DNA of 64,000 nucleotides from an uncultured Sphingobium sp. (GCA_946885845.1 CAMPHJ010000008.1:43386-107385); one strand, 5' to 3'; shown: positions 45,574 through 55,999, counted from the first letter of the stretch. Made by a program: numbers and translations. Notes: generated by a model not told the origin, from the letters alone.

Positions 45574-47985
45574 TTAGCCTGAAATTTTCGAGAAGTCCGC
45601 AACCGCATGGACAGCGTCCCGCACCCGCACCAGCAGGGCGAGACGGGCTGACCGCTTTGCCGGATCGGCGTCGTTGACCGTCACCTTGTCGAAGAAAATA
45701 TCGATGGGCGCGCGCAGCGTCGCGAGCGCAGCCATGGCGCCTTCGAAATCCTCTGCCGTGACCGCTGCCGTGGCGCGCGGTTCAGCGGCATCCAGAGCGG
45801 CGATCAGGTCGGCCTCAGCAGGTTCGGGGGTATAGGACAGCGCATCATGCTCCTGCGAAGGCAGGAGCACAGAGTCCGGCAGCGCTTCGTCACCCTGGGC
45901 TCCTGCCTTCGCAGGAGCACTCGGAGCTTCGACGCCTTCCTTCTTCAGGATATTGGCGGCGCGCTTATATCCCGCGAGCAGGTTCGTGCCGTCGTCGGTG
46001 GCGACGAAGGACTGAAGCGCCTTCACGCGGGCGAGCAGGCGGACGAGATCGTCCTCACCGCCGAGCGCGAATACCGCGTCGATCAGATCGTGGCGGACGC
46101 CTGCTTCCTTTTGCTGGACCTTGAGGCGGTCGGCGAAAAACGAACCGATGTCTCGCAAGACAGCTAACGGCTCGATGTTAAATCGAATTTCCTCCTTGAT
46201 CGATTTGTTTTCCAACTCGCCCAAGGTGAAATTTTCTACGCGCGTTCTTACTCTAATCCAGTTCCCGCTCTCCAGCAGGTCGCCTACCGTCAGCATCTGG
46301 CCATTTTCGCCGTTAAAGCAGCTTTCGGTCGGCTTCTGTACTCCAATCCACGTGGCCAGTGTCAATTCTAGCATCCGCCTGTTCGACAGATTGACGCCGT
46401 TAACGTGGTTCAAGGCCAAGATTGAGAGAGCGGCTCTCCGCAAAGCATACGGATCTTTTGATCCTGTGGGTTTCTCGCCCAGAAACCAAAAGGAAAACAG
46501 GGTGTCTAATTTATCTGCAAGCGCAACGGCAACCGTCACCGGCGCAGTGGGAACATCGTCCCCCTGTCCGATCGGCTTGTAGTGATCGCGAATGGCGTCA
46601 GCTACCACATCAGGCAAACCTTCGGCGCGAGCGTAATACCCGCCCATAACGCCTTGAAGTTCCGGGAATTCTCCGACCATTTCGGTGACGAGGTCGGCTT
46701 TGGCGAGGCGGGCGGCCTGTTCCGCCAGGTCAGCCAGTTTCTCTTTCGTCATGCCAGCGGAGGCTGGCATCTCAGGCGTTGGCGCGCTGCGGCCTGAGAC
46801 CCCAGCCTTCGCTGGGGTGACAGATGGGGCAGCGAGGTTGGCGGATGCAGCGGAGGAATTCGCGGAGACGATACCCTCTTCCACCAGCCAGCGGGCGAGC
46901 TTCGCCACACGCTCGACCTTGTCGGCCACGGTGCCCAGCTTTTCGTGGAAGGTGATACGCTCCAGCTTCTTCGCGTGGTCCGCGAGCGACGTCTTGCGGT
47001 CCTGCTCCCAGAAGAATCGGGCGTCCGACAAGCGCGCGGCCAGGACCTTGCGGTTGCCTGCGATGATTGCCTTACCGCCATCCTTCGCCTCGATATTGGC
47101 GGTGCAGATGAAGGCGGGAGCTAATTTGCCCGCGCCGTCGCGCAGAACGAAATATTTCTGGTTTATCCGTAGGGTTAGCTGGATAACTTCAGGCGGGACC
47201 TCAAGGAAAGCCGGGTCGAAATCGCCCAGCAGCGGAACCGGCCATTCGGTAAGGCCGGCATTCTCCGCGATGAGGCCCTTGTCCTCGATCACGCTATAAC
47301 CCTTCGCGGCGGCGGCTTCGTTCGCCTTCGCCTCGATAATGGCCTGCCGTTCCTGATGGCTGACGATCACATGGCAGGCGCGCAGCTTTTCGACATAGTC
47401 GTGCGCACCGCCGATGGTGATTTCGCCGGGATGGTGGAAGCGGTGGCCCAGCGTGGCGTAGCCCGACCGGGTGCCTTCAATCTCGATATCAACCAGGTCT
47501 TCACCCAGGATCGCGACGATGCCTTGCAACGGGCGGACCCAGCGCAGGCTTTCGGTCGTTTGCGACGCCGTGCCCCAGCGCATCGATTTGGGCCAGGGGA
47601 ACGCGCGAATGATGGCGGGGACGACTTCAGCCAGCACCGCCGCGGTGGCGCGGCCGGGCTTGTTCACCGTGGCGAACCAGACGCCGTCGCGGTCCTCCAG
47701 CTGGTCCTGGGCAAGGCCGGTCTTGCGCAGGAATCCGTCCAGCGCCTGCGCGGGTGCGCTCGTGCGCGGCCCCTTGAACTCTTCGCTGATGGCGGCGGTT
47801 TGCAGGGGCAGATTGCGCGCGATCAAGGCGAGGCGGCGGGGCGTGACGAAGCTGTCGATGCTGTCCGGCTTCAAGCCAGCCTTCGCCAGTTCCTCGGTGA
47901 AGAGGCGCGCGAGGTCTTCCGACGCTTTGATCTGCATGCGCGCGGGGATTTCTTCGCAGCGCAGTTCAAGGAGGAAGTCAGTCAT
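45574..47985 (-). CDS. glyS: glycyl-tRNA synthetase beta subunit with repeat-derived inserts
   Basis: Beta subunit of the bacterial alpha2-beta2 GlyRS, needed for tRNA binding; 803 residues against about 690 in E. coli. N-terminal FLLELRCEEIPARM, HD-like region GTVADKVERVAKLARWLVEEG, and C-terminal RHDLIDAVFALGGEDDLVRL and the ASKISG-like anticodon domain are intact. Two inserts are read through in frame: residues about 389-413 (VTPAKAGVSG...MPASAGMT) and about 689-712 (APAKAGAQG...LLPSQEH), both from palindromic repeats. Codons between about 46140 and 46680 are unlike the rest of the gene (TTA, AGA, CGA, CTA). It is downstream of glyQ, from which a third repeat separates it. Confidence 0.93.
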   Translation of the reverse strand: MTDFLLELRCEEIPARMQIKASEDLARLFTEELAKAGLKPDSIDSFVTPRRLALIARNLPLQTAAISEEFKGPRTSAPAQALDGFLRKTGLAQDQLEDRDGVWFATVNKPGRATAAVLAEVVPAIIRAFPWPKSMRWGTASQTTESLRWVRPLQGIVAILGEDLVDIEIEGTRSGYATLGHRFHHPGEITIGGAHDYVEKLRACHVIVSHQERQAIIEAKANEAAAAKGYSVIEDKGLIAENAGLTEWPVPLLGDFDPAFLEVPPEVIQLTLRINQKYFVLRDGAGKLAPAFICTANIEAKDGGKAIIAGNRKVLAARLSDARFFWEQDRKTSLADHAKKLERITFHEKLGTVADKVERVAKLARWLVEEGIVSANSSAASANLAAPSVTPAKAGVSGRSAPTPEMPASAGMTKEKLADLAEQAARLAKADLVTEMVGEFPELQGVMGGYYARAEGLPDVVADAIRDHYKPIGQGDDVPTAPVTVAVALADKLDTLFSFWFLGEKPTGSKDPYALRRAALSILALNHVNGVNLSNRRMLELTLATWIGVQKPTESCFNGENGQMLTVGDLLESGNWIRVRTRVENFTLGELENKSIKEEIRFNIEPLAVLRDIGSFFADRLKVQQKEAGVRHDLIDAVFALGGEDDLVRLLARVKALQSFVATDDGTNLLAGYKRAANILKKEGVEAPSAPAKAGAQGDEALPDSVLLPSQEHDALSYTPEPAEADLIAALDAAEPRATAAVTAEDFEGAMAALATLRAPIDIFFDKVTVNDADPAKRSARLALLVRVRDAVHAVADFSKISG
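45849..45920. repeat. palindromic repeat type A inside glyS
   Basis: Left arm GCTCCTGCGAAGGCAGGAGC is a hairpin by itself and its exact reverse complement, GCTCCTGCCTTCGCAGGAGC, forms the right arm. About 72 bases, 24 codons, no stop in the glyS frame. Confidence 0.88.
46748..46821. repeat. palindromic repeat type B inside glyS
   Basis: Left hairpin ATGCCAGC-GGAG-GCTGGCAT, right hairpin CCCCAGC-CTTC-GCTGGGG, joined by an outer stem CTCAGG...CCTGAG, giving a cloverleaf-like fold. The unit is about 74 bases and is read through in frame. Confidence 0.85.
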
Positions 47986-48002
47986 GCGATGATTCTTTCA
48001 GC

Positions 48003-48079
48003 GTGCTCCTGCGAAGGCAGGAGCCCAGGGTTCAAAGCGCGGTGCGTGGGGCTCTGGGCTTCTGCCTTCGCAAGAGCAC
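48003..48079. repeat. palindromic repeat type A between glyQ and glyS
   Basis: Left arm GCTCCTGCGAAGGCAGGAGC identical to the copy in glyS, followed by CCAGGG; right arm CTTCTGCCTTCGCAAGAGC is degenerate. It lies in the 115-base gap between glyS and glyQ and could affect their shared transcript. Confidence 0.85.
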
Positions 48080-48100
48080 GGGCTACTGCTCCCTGCGCCA

Positions 48101-48973
48101 TCACGCGGCCCACCCGTTCACTTCCATCCACTTCTCACAAGCGCCCTTGGCCAAGTCCCGGACGCGGCCGATATAGCTGGCGCGTTCCTGCACCGAAATG
48201 ACGCCGCGCGCCTGCAGCAGGTTGAAGACATGGGATGCCTTGATCGCCTGGTCATAGGCGGCGAGCGGCACGCCAGCATCAAGGCTCGCCTTGCATTCGG
48301 CCTCGGCATCCTTGAACCAGCGGAACAGCTTTTCCGTGTCGGCGATCTCGAAATTCCATTTCGACATCTGCTGTTCGTTGGCCAGGAATACGTCGCCATA
48401 GGTGACGCCCGCATCGTTGAACTTCAGGTCGTAAACGCTGTCGACGCCCTGAATATACATGGCGAGCCGTTCGAGGCCGTAGGTCAGTTCCCCCGCGACC
48501 GGCTTGCAATCAAAACCGCCCATCTGCTGGAAATAGGTGAACTGGGTGACTTCCATGCCGTCGCACCACACTTCCCAGCCAAGGCCCCAGGCGCCCAGCG
48601 TCGGGCTTTCCCAGTCGTCCTCGACAAATCGGATGTCGTGGACCAGCGGATCGATGCCGATTTCGACCAGCGACCCCAGATACAGTTCCTGCAGGTTCGC
48701 CGGGGACGGCTTCATGATCACCTGATATTGGTAATAATGCTGCAGGCGATTGGGATTTTCTCCGTAACGCCCGTCGGTCGGGCGGCGGCTGGGCTGCACA
48801 TAGGCCGCGTTCCACGGGTTCGGGCCAAGGCTGCGGAGCGTCGTCGCGGGGTGAAAAGTGCCCGCGCCGACTTCCATGTCATAGGGTTGCAGGATCACGC
48901 AGCCCTGCTTTCCCCAATAGGCATGCAGGGTCAGGATCAGGTCCTGAAAGGAGAGCGCTTTGCCTGTCGCCAC
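48101..48973 (-). CDS. glyQ: glycyl-tRNA synthetase alpha subunit
   Basis: Catalytic class II subunit of GlyRS. GTG 48973 follows AAGGA at six bases and gives 290 residues beginning [20 protein letters not shown], in line with the family; ATG 49015 would add 14 residues. Hallmarks: [39 protein letters not shown], and the motif 3 region [15 protein letters not shown]. Upstream of glyS on the minus strand. Confidence 0.95.
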   Translation of the reverse strand: MATGKALSFQDLILTLHAYWGKQGCVILQPYDMEVGAGTFHPATTLRSLGPNPWNAAYVQPSRRPTDGRYGENPNRLQHYYQYQVIMKPSPANLQELYLGSLVEIGIDPLVHDIRFVEDDWESPTLGAWGLGWEVWCDGMEVTQFTYFQQMGGFDCKPVAGELTYGLERLAMYIQGVDSVYDLKFNDAGVTYGDVFLANEQQMSKWNFEIADTEKLFRWFKDAEAECKASLDAGVPLAAYDQAIKASHVFNLLQARGVISVQERASYIGRVRDLAKGACEKWMEVNGWAA

Positions 48974-49133
48974 GGACGGTCCTTCGGTTTCATGACGCTG
49001 TGTTGCGGCGCGCATTGGCGCAGGCGGGCGAAAGGGTCAAGGAAAAGAGCGGTCGGGATGGGTTAATCCGCTTGCCCTGATCCCGCCCGGCCCGCATGGA
49101 TGCTGGCGAAATGATGAGATGGAATTCCCCTGG

Positions 49134-50048
49134 ATGAAATGGCTTTTCCCGCGTTTCGTGACCGTCGGCCTACTGCTGCTGAGCGGATGCACCCAGGAAC
49201 GACCCGCCACCGCCCGGCCCGCTGCGGCTCAAACCAGCATGGTCCGCCCTGCCCTGTGGAGCGTCAGGGATGACGACACGACCATATATCTGTTCGGCAC
49301 CGTCCATGTGTTGAAGCCGGGCGTGCAATGGTTCGACGGGGGCGTGAAGCGCGCCTTTGACGGGTCGGATGAACTGGTGCTTGAAATATTGGAGCCGACC
49401 GATCCGCAGGCGATGGCGACGACCATGGCTCAGGCGGCGATGGCGCGTGACGGCATCAAGCTGTCCGACCGGCTCAGCTCCGATCTGAGGCAGCGCTATC
49501 AGGCGGCGATGACCGCCAACGGCCTGCCCTGGCAGATGTTCGAAGCGTTCAACCCCTGGATGGCGGGCATGGCTTTGTCAGTCCAGCCGCTGGAAAAACT
49601 GGGCTATCAGGCCGAACTGGGCGCGGAAAAGACGCTGACGGTCGCCGCCAAGGCTGCGGGTAAGCGAGTAAGCGCGCTGGAGACGGTGGAACAGCAGCTT
49701 GGCTATTTCGCGGGCCTGCCAATGGCGCAACAAGTCAAGTTTCTGGGCGCCACGGTCGATGGCCTGCCCGACATGGACAGCCAATTCGCGCGGCTCATCC
49801 GCCATTGGCAGCAGGGTGATCCTGAACGGCTGGCACAGGAAATGAACGAGTCCCTGGAAGCGACGCCGGAACTCGCGCAGGTGCTGCTGATCGACCGTAA
49901 CATCAAATGGGCGCAGTGGATCAAGGGGCGGCTTGCCCAGCCCGGCACGGTGTTCGTGGCGGTGGGCGCGGGCCATCTGGCCGGTAAGGGCAGCGTGCAG
50001 GATCAACTGGATCGGATCGGCCTGGGGTCCGTGCGGGTATCGCAATGA
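49134..50048 (+). CDS. TraB/GumN family lipoprotein (first of a pair)
   Basis: 304 residues from ATG 49134, which gives a classical lipoprotein signal MKWLFPRFVTVGLLLLSGC with lipobox LLSGC; an ATG at 49119 would add an acidic MEFPW. Family motifs: LFGTVHVLKPG, LVLEILEP, RNIKWAQWI and VAVGAGHLAGKGSV, with conserved Glu and His residues as in TraB/GumN (Tiki-like) metalloproteases. Activity is not proven. The stop overlaps the start of its paralogue. Confidence 0.85.
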   Translation: MKWLFPRFVTVGLLLLSGCTQERPATARPAAAQTSMVRPALWSVRDDDTTIYLFGTVHVLKPGVQWFDGGVKRAFDGSDELVLEILEPTDPQAMATTMAQAAMARDGIKLSDRLSSDLRQRYQAAMTANGLPWQMFEAFNPWMAGMALSVQPLEKLGYQAELGAEKTLTVAAKAAGKRVSALETVEQQLGYFAGLPMAQQVKFLGATVDGLPDMDSQFARLIRHWQQGDPERLAQEMNESLEATPELAQVLLIDRNIKWAQWIKGRLAQPGTVFVAVGAGHLAGKGSVQDQLDRIGLGSVRVSQ

Positions 50049-50935
50049 TCGGCCTGCGTCCCCTGACGCGATGGCTGGGGCTACTCGCCCTACTGCTGGT
50101 CGCGGCTTGTGGAAAGGAACCGCCCGCTCCGCCAGCGGACGGCGGCCCGGCATTGTGGCGAGTGGAGGGCAAAGCGCTGGATGGATGGCTGTTCGGCACG
50201 ATCCATGTGCTGCCTGCGAATGTCGCCTGGCGGACGGCGGCGATAGAGCGCGCGATGACGCAGGCTGACCGACTGGTGCTGGAAACGGGTGAGATCCAGG
50301 ATCAGGCGCTGACCACCGCCACCTTCGAAAAACTGGGCCGCAGCGCCAATCTGCCTTCGTTGGAAGCCCGCATCCCCGCCGATGAACGCGATGATCTCCA
50401 GCGCCTCGTGCAACAAGGCGGCGCCAGCATGGAAATGCTGTCGGGCTATGAAAGCTGGGCGGCGGCGATGCTGCTGTCGGCGGCCGCGCAACAATCGCTG
50501 CATATCAGTGGCGCGAACGGGGTAGAGCCTGCGCTGATCGCCACGTTCAGGGATGCGGGCAAGCCAATCGGCGGGCTGGAAACGGTCGCGCGGCAATTCG
50601 GCGCGTTCGACGGCCTGCCCGAACCAGCGCAGCGCCATCTCCTGCTGCAAACGGTTCAGGAAGCGGACGGCGTGCAGGCGCTTTACGATCGCATCCTCAA
50701 GGCCTGGTTGAAAGGCGATATGGCCGCCATCGCGCGGGAGGATCAGGCGGGCGCGCAACCGGACCCGGCGGTGGAGCAGGCCGTGCTGATCGACCGCAAC
50801 CGCGACTGGGTCAGGGCTATCGGCGGAGTTAAGGGGCGGCCCTTCATCGCGGTGGGTGCGGGACATTTGACCGGGCAGAACAATCTGATCCTATTGCTGC
50901 AGGCGGCGGGCTACCGGGTCACGCGCGTGCAGTAA
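50045..50935 (+). CDS. TraB/GumN family lipoprotein (second of a pair)
   Basis: 296 residues, with lipoprotein signal (LGLLALLLVAACGKEPP). It has the same motif set as its neighbour (LFGTIHVLPAN, LVLETGE, RNRDWVRAI, FIAVGAGHLTGQNNL) but clear divergence elsewhere, so it is an old tandem duplication. ATG 50045 overlaps the upstream stop by four bases, implying coupled, roughly equal synthesis. Confidence 0.85.
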   Translation: MIGLRPLTRWLGLLALLLVAACGKEPPAPPADGGPALWRVEGKALDGWLFGTIHVLPANVAWRTAAIERAMTQADRLVLETGEIQDQALTTATFEKLGRSANLPSLEARIPADERDDLQRLVQQGGASMEMLSGYESWAAAMLLSAAAQQSLHISGANGVEPALIATFRDAGKPIGGLETVARQFGAFDGLPEPAQRHLLLQTVQEADGVQALYDRILKAWLKGDMAAIAREDQAGAQPDPAVEQAVLIDRNRDWVRAIGGVKGRPFIAVGAGHLTGQNNLILLLQAAGYRVTRVQ

Positions 50936-50948
50936 GACTGACTGACCC

Positions 50949-50975
50949 TTGCCTCCTGGCGGATTTCTGCTAAAG
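50949..50975 (+). promoter_or_regulatory. possible promoter of rplY
   Basis: TTGCCT (50949-50954), 15-base spacer, CTAAAG (50970-50975), in a GACCCTTGCC context like the tRNA-Asn promoter. The spacer is short. Confidence 0.4.
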
Positions 50976-51048
50976 GGCCGCCTTCCCGTGATGGTCATCC
51001 CTGGAGGCGTTGCGGGAAGTTTATGAAATCTGCTTTTGGAGACACGCA

Positions 51049-51663
51049 ATGAGCGAGCAGCTTACGCTGTCGGCCGAGGCACGCGATCGGGCAGGCAAGG
51101 GAGCCTCCCGCGCTCTCCGCCGTGAGGGCCGCGTACCCGCCGTCATCTATGGAATGAACGAAGAACCCCAGTCGATCCACGTTGAGGAAAAGCTCCTCAA
51201 CAAACAGCTCGGCACTGGCCACTTCTTCAATTCGGTCATCATGGTCGAAGTCGGCGGCAAGAAAGTCCGCACGCTCGCCAAGGATGTGGCCTTCCACCCC
51301 GTGACCGATCGTCCGCTGCACGCTGATTTCCTGCGCGTTTCGGAACATGCCACCGTCAGCGTCAACGTGCCGGTGCGCTTCGAAAATGAAGACGCGTCGC
51401 CTGGCCTGAAGAAGGGCGGCGTGCTGAACATCGTCCGTCACGACATCGAACTGATCGTCGATGCCGCGGAAATCCCCGATGACGTTGTTGTCGACCTGAA
51501 GGGCTTTGACGTCGGCGAATCGATCCACATCAGCGCGGTCACCCTGCCCAAGGGCGCGAAGACCGCGATTGACGATCGCGACTTCACCATCGCTACCATC
51601 GTTGCTCCGTCCGCGCTCAAGAGCGCCGAAGGCGACAACGCAACCGTGGCGGAAGGCGAGTAA
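51049..51663 (+). CDS. rplY: 50S ribosomal protein L25/general stress protein Ctc
   Basis: Binds 5S rRNA in the large subunit. 204 residues from ATG 51049, seven bases after GGAG, so the longer CTC/TL5 form with an L25-like N-terminal domain ([20 protein letters not shown]) and a C-terminal TL5 beta domain ([20 protein letters not shown]). Followed by a terminator, then pth. Confidence 0.95.
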   Translation: MSEQLTLSAEARDRAGKGASRALRREGRVPAVIYGMNEEPQSIHVEEKLLNKQLGTGHFFNSVIMVEVGGKKVRTLAKDVAFHPVTDRPLHADFLRVSEHATVSVNVPVRFENEDASPGLKKGGVLNIVRHDIELIVDAAEIPDDVVVDLKGFDVGESIHISAVTLPKGAKTAIDDRDFTIATIVAPSALKSAEGDNATVAEGE

Positions 51664-51699
51664 GCCTTTTACCCGACAGCTTCCGGGCTGGAAATTTCA

Positions 51700-51736
51700 A
51701 TCCCGTCCGCCTACCCGGCGGGCGGGATTTTCTTTT
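51700..51736 (+). terminator. intrinsic terminator after rplY
   Basis: 12-base-pair stem ATCCCGTCCGCC (51700-51711) and GGCGGGCGGGAT (51717-51728) with one G-U pair, loop TACCC, then TTTTCTTTT. It ends just before the pth ribosome-binding site, so pth expression may depend on read-through or its own weak promoter. Confidence 0.8.
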
Positions 51737-51750
51737 GGAGGTGACGCGCG

Positions 51751-52320
51751 ATGCAGATCTGGGCAGGCCTGGGTAATCCGGGCACCCAATATGCGATGCA
51801 CCGGCACAATGTCGGTTTCATGGCGGCAGACGTCATCGCCGACATGCATCGCTTCACCCCGCCGAAAAAACAGTTTCACGGATGGGTCCAGGAAGGCCGC
51901 ATCGGCCCGGAGAAAATCATCCTCATAAAGCCCGCGACCTTCATGAACGAAAGCGGGCGGTCAGTCGGGGAGGCGATGCGATTCTACAAGCTCACACCGC
52001 AGGACGTCACCATCTTTCATGACGAACTGGACCTCGCCCCGATGAAGGTGAAAGTGAAGCGCGGCGGCGGCAATGCGGGGCATAATGGCCTGCGTTCCAC
52101 CGACGCCCATATCGGCCCGGATTTCCGCCGCGTGCGGATCGGCATCGGGCATCCGGGGCATAAGGACCGGGTGCACGGCTATGTGCTGGGCAACTATCAC
52201 AAGAGCGAGACGGACGCCTTGGCCGACATGCTGGGCGCGATCGGCGCAGAGGCGGAATGGCTCGCCAAGGGGGACGACGCCCGTTTCATGAACGAGATCG
52301 CGCTCAGGGTAGCCGATTAA
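51751..52320 (+). CDS. pth: peptidyl-tRNA hydrolase
   Basis: Releases tRNA from dropped-off peptidyl-tRNA; 189 residues. Catalytic residues lie in GLGNPGTQYAMHRHNVGF (Asn, His) and IFHDELDLAP (Asp); RGGGNAGHNGLRS binds the tRNA 3' end. ATG 51751 follows GGAGG. The rplY-pth order is widely conserved. Confidence 0.95.
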   Translation: MQIWAGLGNPGTQYAMHRHNVGFMAADVIADMHRFTPPKKQFHGWVQEGRIGPEKIILIKPATFMNESGRSVGEAMRFYKLTPQDVTIFHDELDLAPMKVKVKRGGGNAGHNGLRSTDAHIGPDFRRVRIGIGHPGHKDRVHGYVLGNYHKSETDALADMLGAIGAEAEWLAKGDDARFMNEIALRVAD

Positions 52321-52394
52321 GCGACGGCCAGCCCCTTCGCACCGGCGAAATAAGTCCAGCGTCAATTGCGCCACCGATGGCTATCGGGCCATAG

Positions 52395-54059
<1,665 letters not shown>

Positions 54060-54096
54060 GAGACACGAAAAGTTACCGGAAGGATATGAGGTGGAA

Positions 54097-54138
54097 AAGG
54101 CGGGGGTTTAAAGACCCGCCATGCCTCGCCCCCGCCTT
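54097..54138 (+). promoter_or_regulatory. two alternative hairpins around the DUF2490 start codon
   Basis: AAGGCGGGGG (54097-54106) can pair perfectly with CCCCCGCCTT (54129-54138), enclosing the ATG at 54121, while its GGCGGG can instead pair with CCCGCC (54115-54120) just before the ATG. The two are mutually exclusive. Confidence 0.35.
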
Positions 54139-54825
54139 CTCGCTCATTCATTGTGCTCCATACTGTGCGCCTGCGCCCTTCTGACCGGCACCGCTGCGCA
54201 GGCGGCTACTGCACAAGATGAGCAAGCCTGGCTGAACCTGACCGCCATGGGGCCTGTAACCGGAAACCTCATTTATTTTGCGGAGATCCAGCCTCGGTTC
54301 GGCAACGGCGTATCACAGCCCGATCAGACAATTTTGCGTGGAGCGGTAGGGTGGAAATTGTCGCCTCAGCTTTCCCTCTATCAGGGCTATGCGCACATCG
54401 TGCTGCCCACCCAGGACGGTCGCGACATCAATGAAGAGCGCAGCTTTCAGCAGATCAACTGGACGATCGGCAAACCATGGGACGGAGAGCTATCGTCCCG
54501 CACCCGCATCGAACAGCGCTGGCGGTCGGACGGTGATGGCATGGGATGGCGGCTGCGCGAAATGCTGCGCTATGAAAAACCGCTGAACCCCGGAAGCGAG
54601 GCGCTTAACGCGCTGGTCTATGCCGAAGCTTTTGTCGCGCTCAACAGCACGGATTGGGGACAAAAGACAGGCTTCGACCAGTTGCGCAGTTTTGTCGGTG
54701 CGGAGGTCAAGCTGATGGGCAAATCCACAGCCGAAATTGGCTATCTCAATCAGCTTGTCGACCAGCGGGACGGGAACCAGCGGATGAACCATGTCGCGTC
54801 GATCACCCTGTTCTTGCGGCGCTGA
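54121..54825 (+). CDS. DUF2490 domain outer-membrane protein
   Basis: 234 residues: signal peptide (about 1-29, ending TAAQAATA), then a beta-rich domain with AWLNLTAMGPVTGNLIYFAE, RGAVGWKLSPQLSLYQGYAH and EIGYLNQ, ending LFLRR. This matches DUF2490 proteins, believed to be outer-membrane barrels. No ribosome-binding site lies close to the ATG. Function unknown. Confidence 0.75.
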   Translation: MPRPRLLAHSLCSILCACALLTGTAAQAATAQDEQAWLNLTAMGPVTGNLIYFAEIQPRFGNGVSQPDQTILRGAVGWKLSPQLSLYQGYAHIVLPTQDGRDINEERSFQQINWTIGKPWDGELSSRTRIEQRWRSDGDGMGWRLREMLRYEKPLNPGSEALNALVYAEAFVALNSTDWGQKTGFDQLRSFVGAEVKLMGKSTAEIGYLNQLVDQRDGNQRMNHVASITLFLRR

Positions 54826-54895
54826 GCACAGGCTGGCCTTCGGACGCGGAACAGGCTATCGGCGCGGCCAATCATTCTGACGTGAAGGCAGTTCC

Positions 54896-55996
54896 ATGGG
54901 TTTTCGTTGCGGTATCGTCGGACTTCCCAATGTCGGCAAGTCCACCCTGTTCAACGCGCTGACGGAAACGCAGGCGGCGCAGGCGGCGAACTATCCTTTT
55001 TGCACGATCGAACCCAATGTGGGACAGGTCGCCGTGCCCGACGAGCGGCTGGACACTATCGCCAAGATCGGCGGGTCGGCCAAGATCATCGAAACGCAGC
55101 TGGCCTTCGTCGACATCGCCGGGCTGGTGCGCGGCGCGTCAAAGGGCGAAGGGTTGGGCAATCAGTTCCTGGCGAACATCCGGGAAGTGGACGCCATCGT
55201 CCATGTCCTGCGCTGTTTCGAAGATGACGACATCACCCATGTCGAAGGCAAGGTGGACCCCATCGCCGACGCCGAAACGGTCGAGACCGAACTGATGCTG
55301 GCCGACCTCGACAGCCTGGAAAAGCGCGTCCCTGCCTTCGCGAAAAAAGCGGCGCAGGGCGACAAGGAAGCCAAAGCCGCCGCAGCCGTTCTGGGCCAGA
55401 CGCTGGACCTGCTGCGGGAAGGCAAGCCCGCACGCCTGACCCAGCCCAGGGATGAGGAGGAAGCGCGCATCTTCCTCCAGGCGCAGCTTTTGACCGCAAA
55501 GCCCGTGCTCTATGTCTGCAATGTCGAGGAAGACAGCGCAGCCGACGGCAACGCCCATTCGGCGCGCGTGTTTGAAAAGGCCGCGGCCGAAGGCGCCAAG
55601 GCCGTGATCGTTTCCGCCGCGATCGAAGCCGAACTCATCACCATGCCTGTGGAAGAACGGGCGGAATATCTTGAGGCGCTGGGCCTTGAGGAAGCAGGCT
55701 TGGCCCGCATCATCCGCGCCGGTTACGAACTGCTGGGCCTCATCACATTCTTCACCGTCGGCCCCAAGGAAGCACGCGCCTGGACCGTGACCAAGGGTTC
55801 CAAGGCGCCGCAGGCCGCTGGCGCGATCCATTCCGACTTTGAAAAAGGCTTCATCCGCGCCGAAACCATGGCCTATGCGGACTATGTCCAGTTCAATGGC
55901 GATGCCGGAGCCAAGGAAGCGGGCAAGTGGCGGTCCGAAGGCAAGGAATATGTGACGCAGGACGGCGACATCATGCTGTTCCGCTTCAACGTCTGA
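54896..55996 (+). CDS. ychF: redox-regulated ATPase YchF (Obg family)
   Basis: Cytoplasmic P-loop NTPase that binds ribosomes and prefers ATP over GTP; 366 residues. G1 is GLPNVGKSTLFNAL, G3 is DIAGLV, the ATP-specifying G4 is the NVEE segment (YVCNVEED), and the C-terminal TGS-like domain ends in the conserved MLFRFNV. Three bases before the glycosylase gene. Confidence 0.95.
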   Translation: MGFRCGIVGLPNVGKSTLFNALTETQAAQAANYPFCTIEPNVGQVAVPDERLDTIAKIGGSAKIIETQLAFVDIAGLVRGASKGEGLGNQFLANIREVDAIVHVLRCFEDDDITHVEGKVDPIADAETVETELMLADLDSLEKRVPAFAKKAAQGDKEAKAAAAVLGQTLDLLREGKPARLTQPRDEEEARIFLQAQLLTAKPVLYVCNVEEDSAADGNAHSARVFEKAAAEGAKAVIVSAAIEAELITMPVEERAEYLEALGLEEAGLARIIRAGYELLGLITFFTVGPKEARAWTVTKGSKAPQAAGAIHSDFEKGFIRAETMAYADYVQFNGDAGAKEAGKWRSEGKEYVTQDGDIMLFRFNV

Positions 55997-55999
55997 TCC

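Noticed and set aside
45849..46821. Whether the glyS inserts mean a pseudogene
   Set aside because: The frame stays open across both repeats, and conserved N- and C-terminal GlyS blocks are intact, so the gene is taken as functional.
46748..48079. Palindromic repeats as a CRISPR array or integron
   Set aside because: Too few copies, no regular spacing, no spacers of constant length and no cas or integrase gene.
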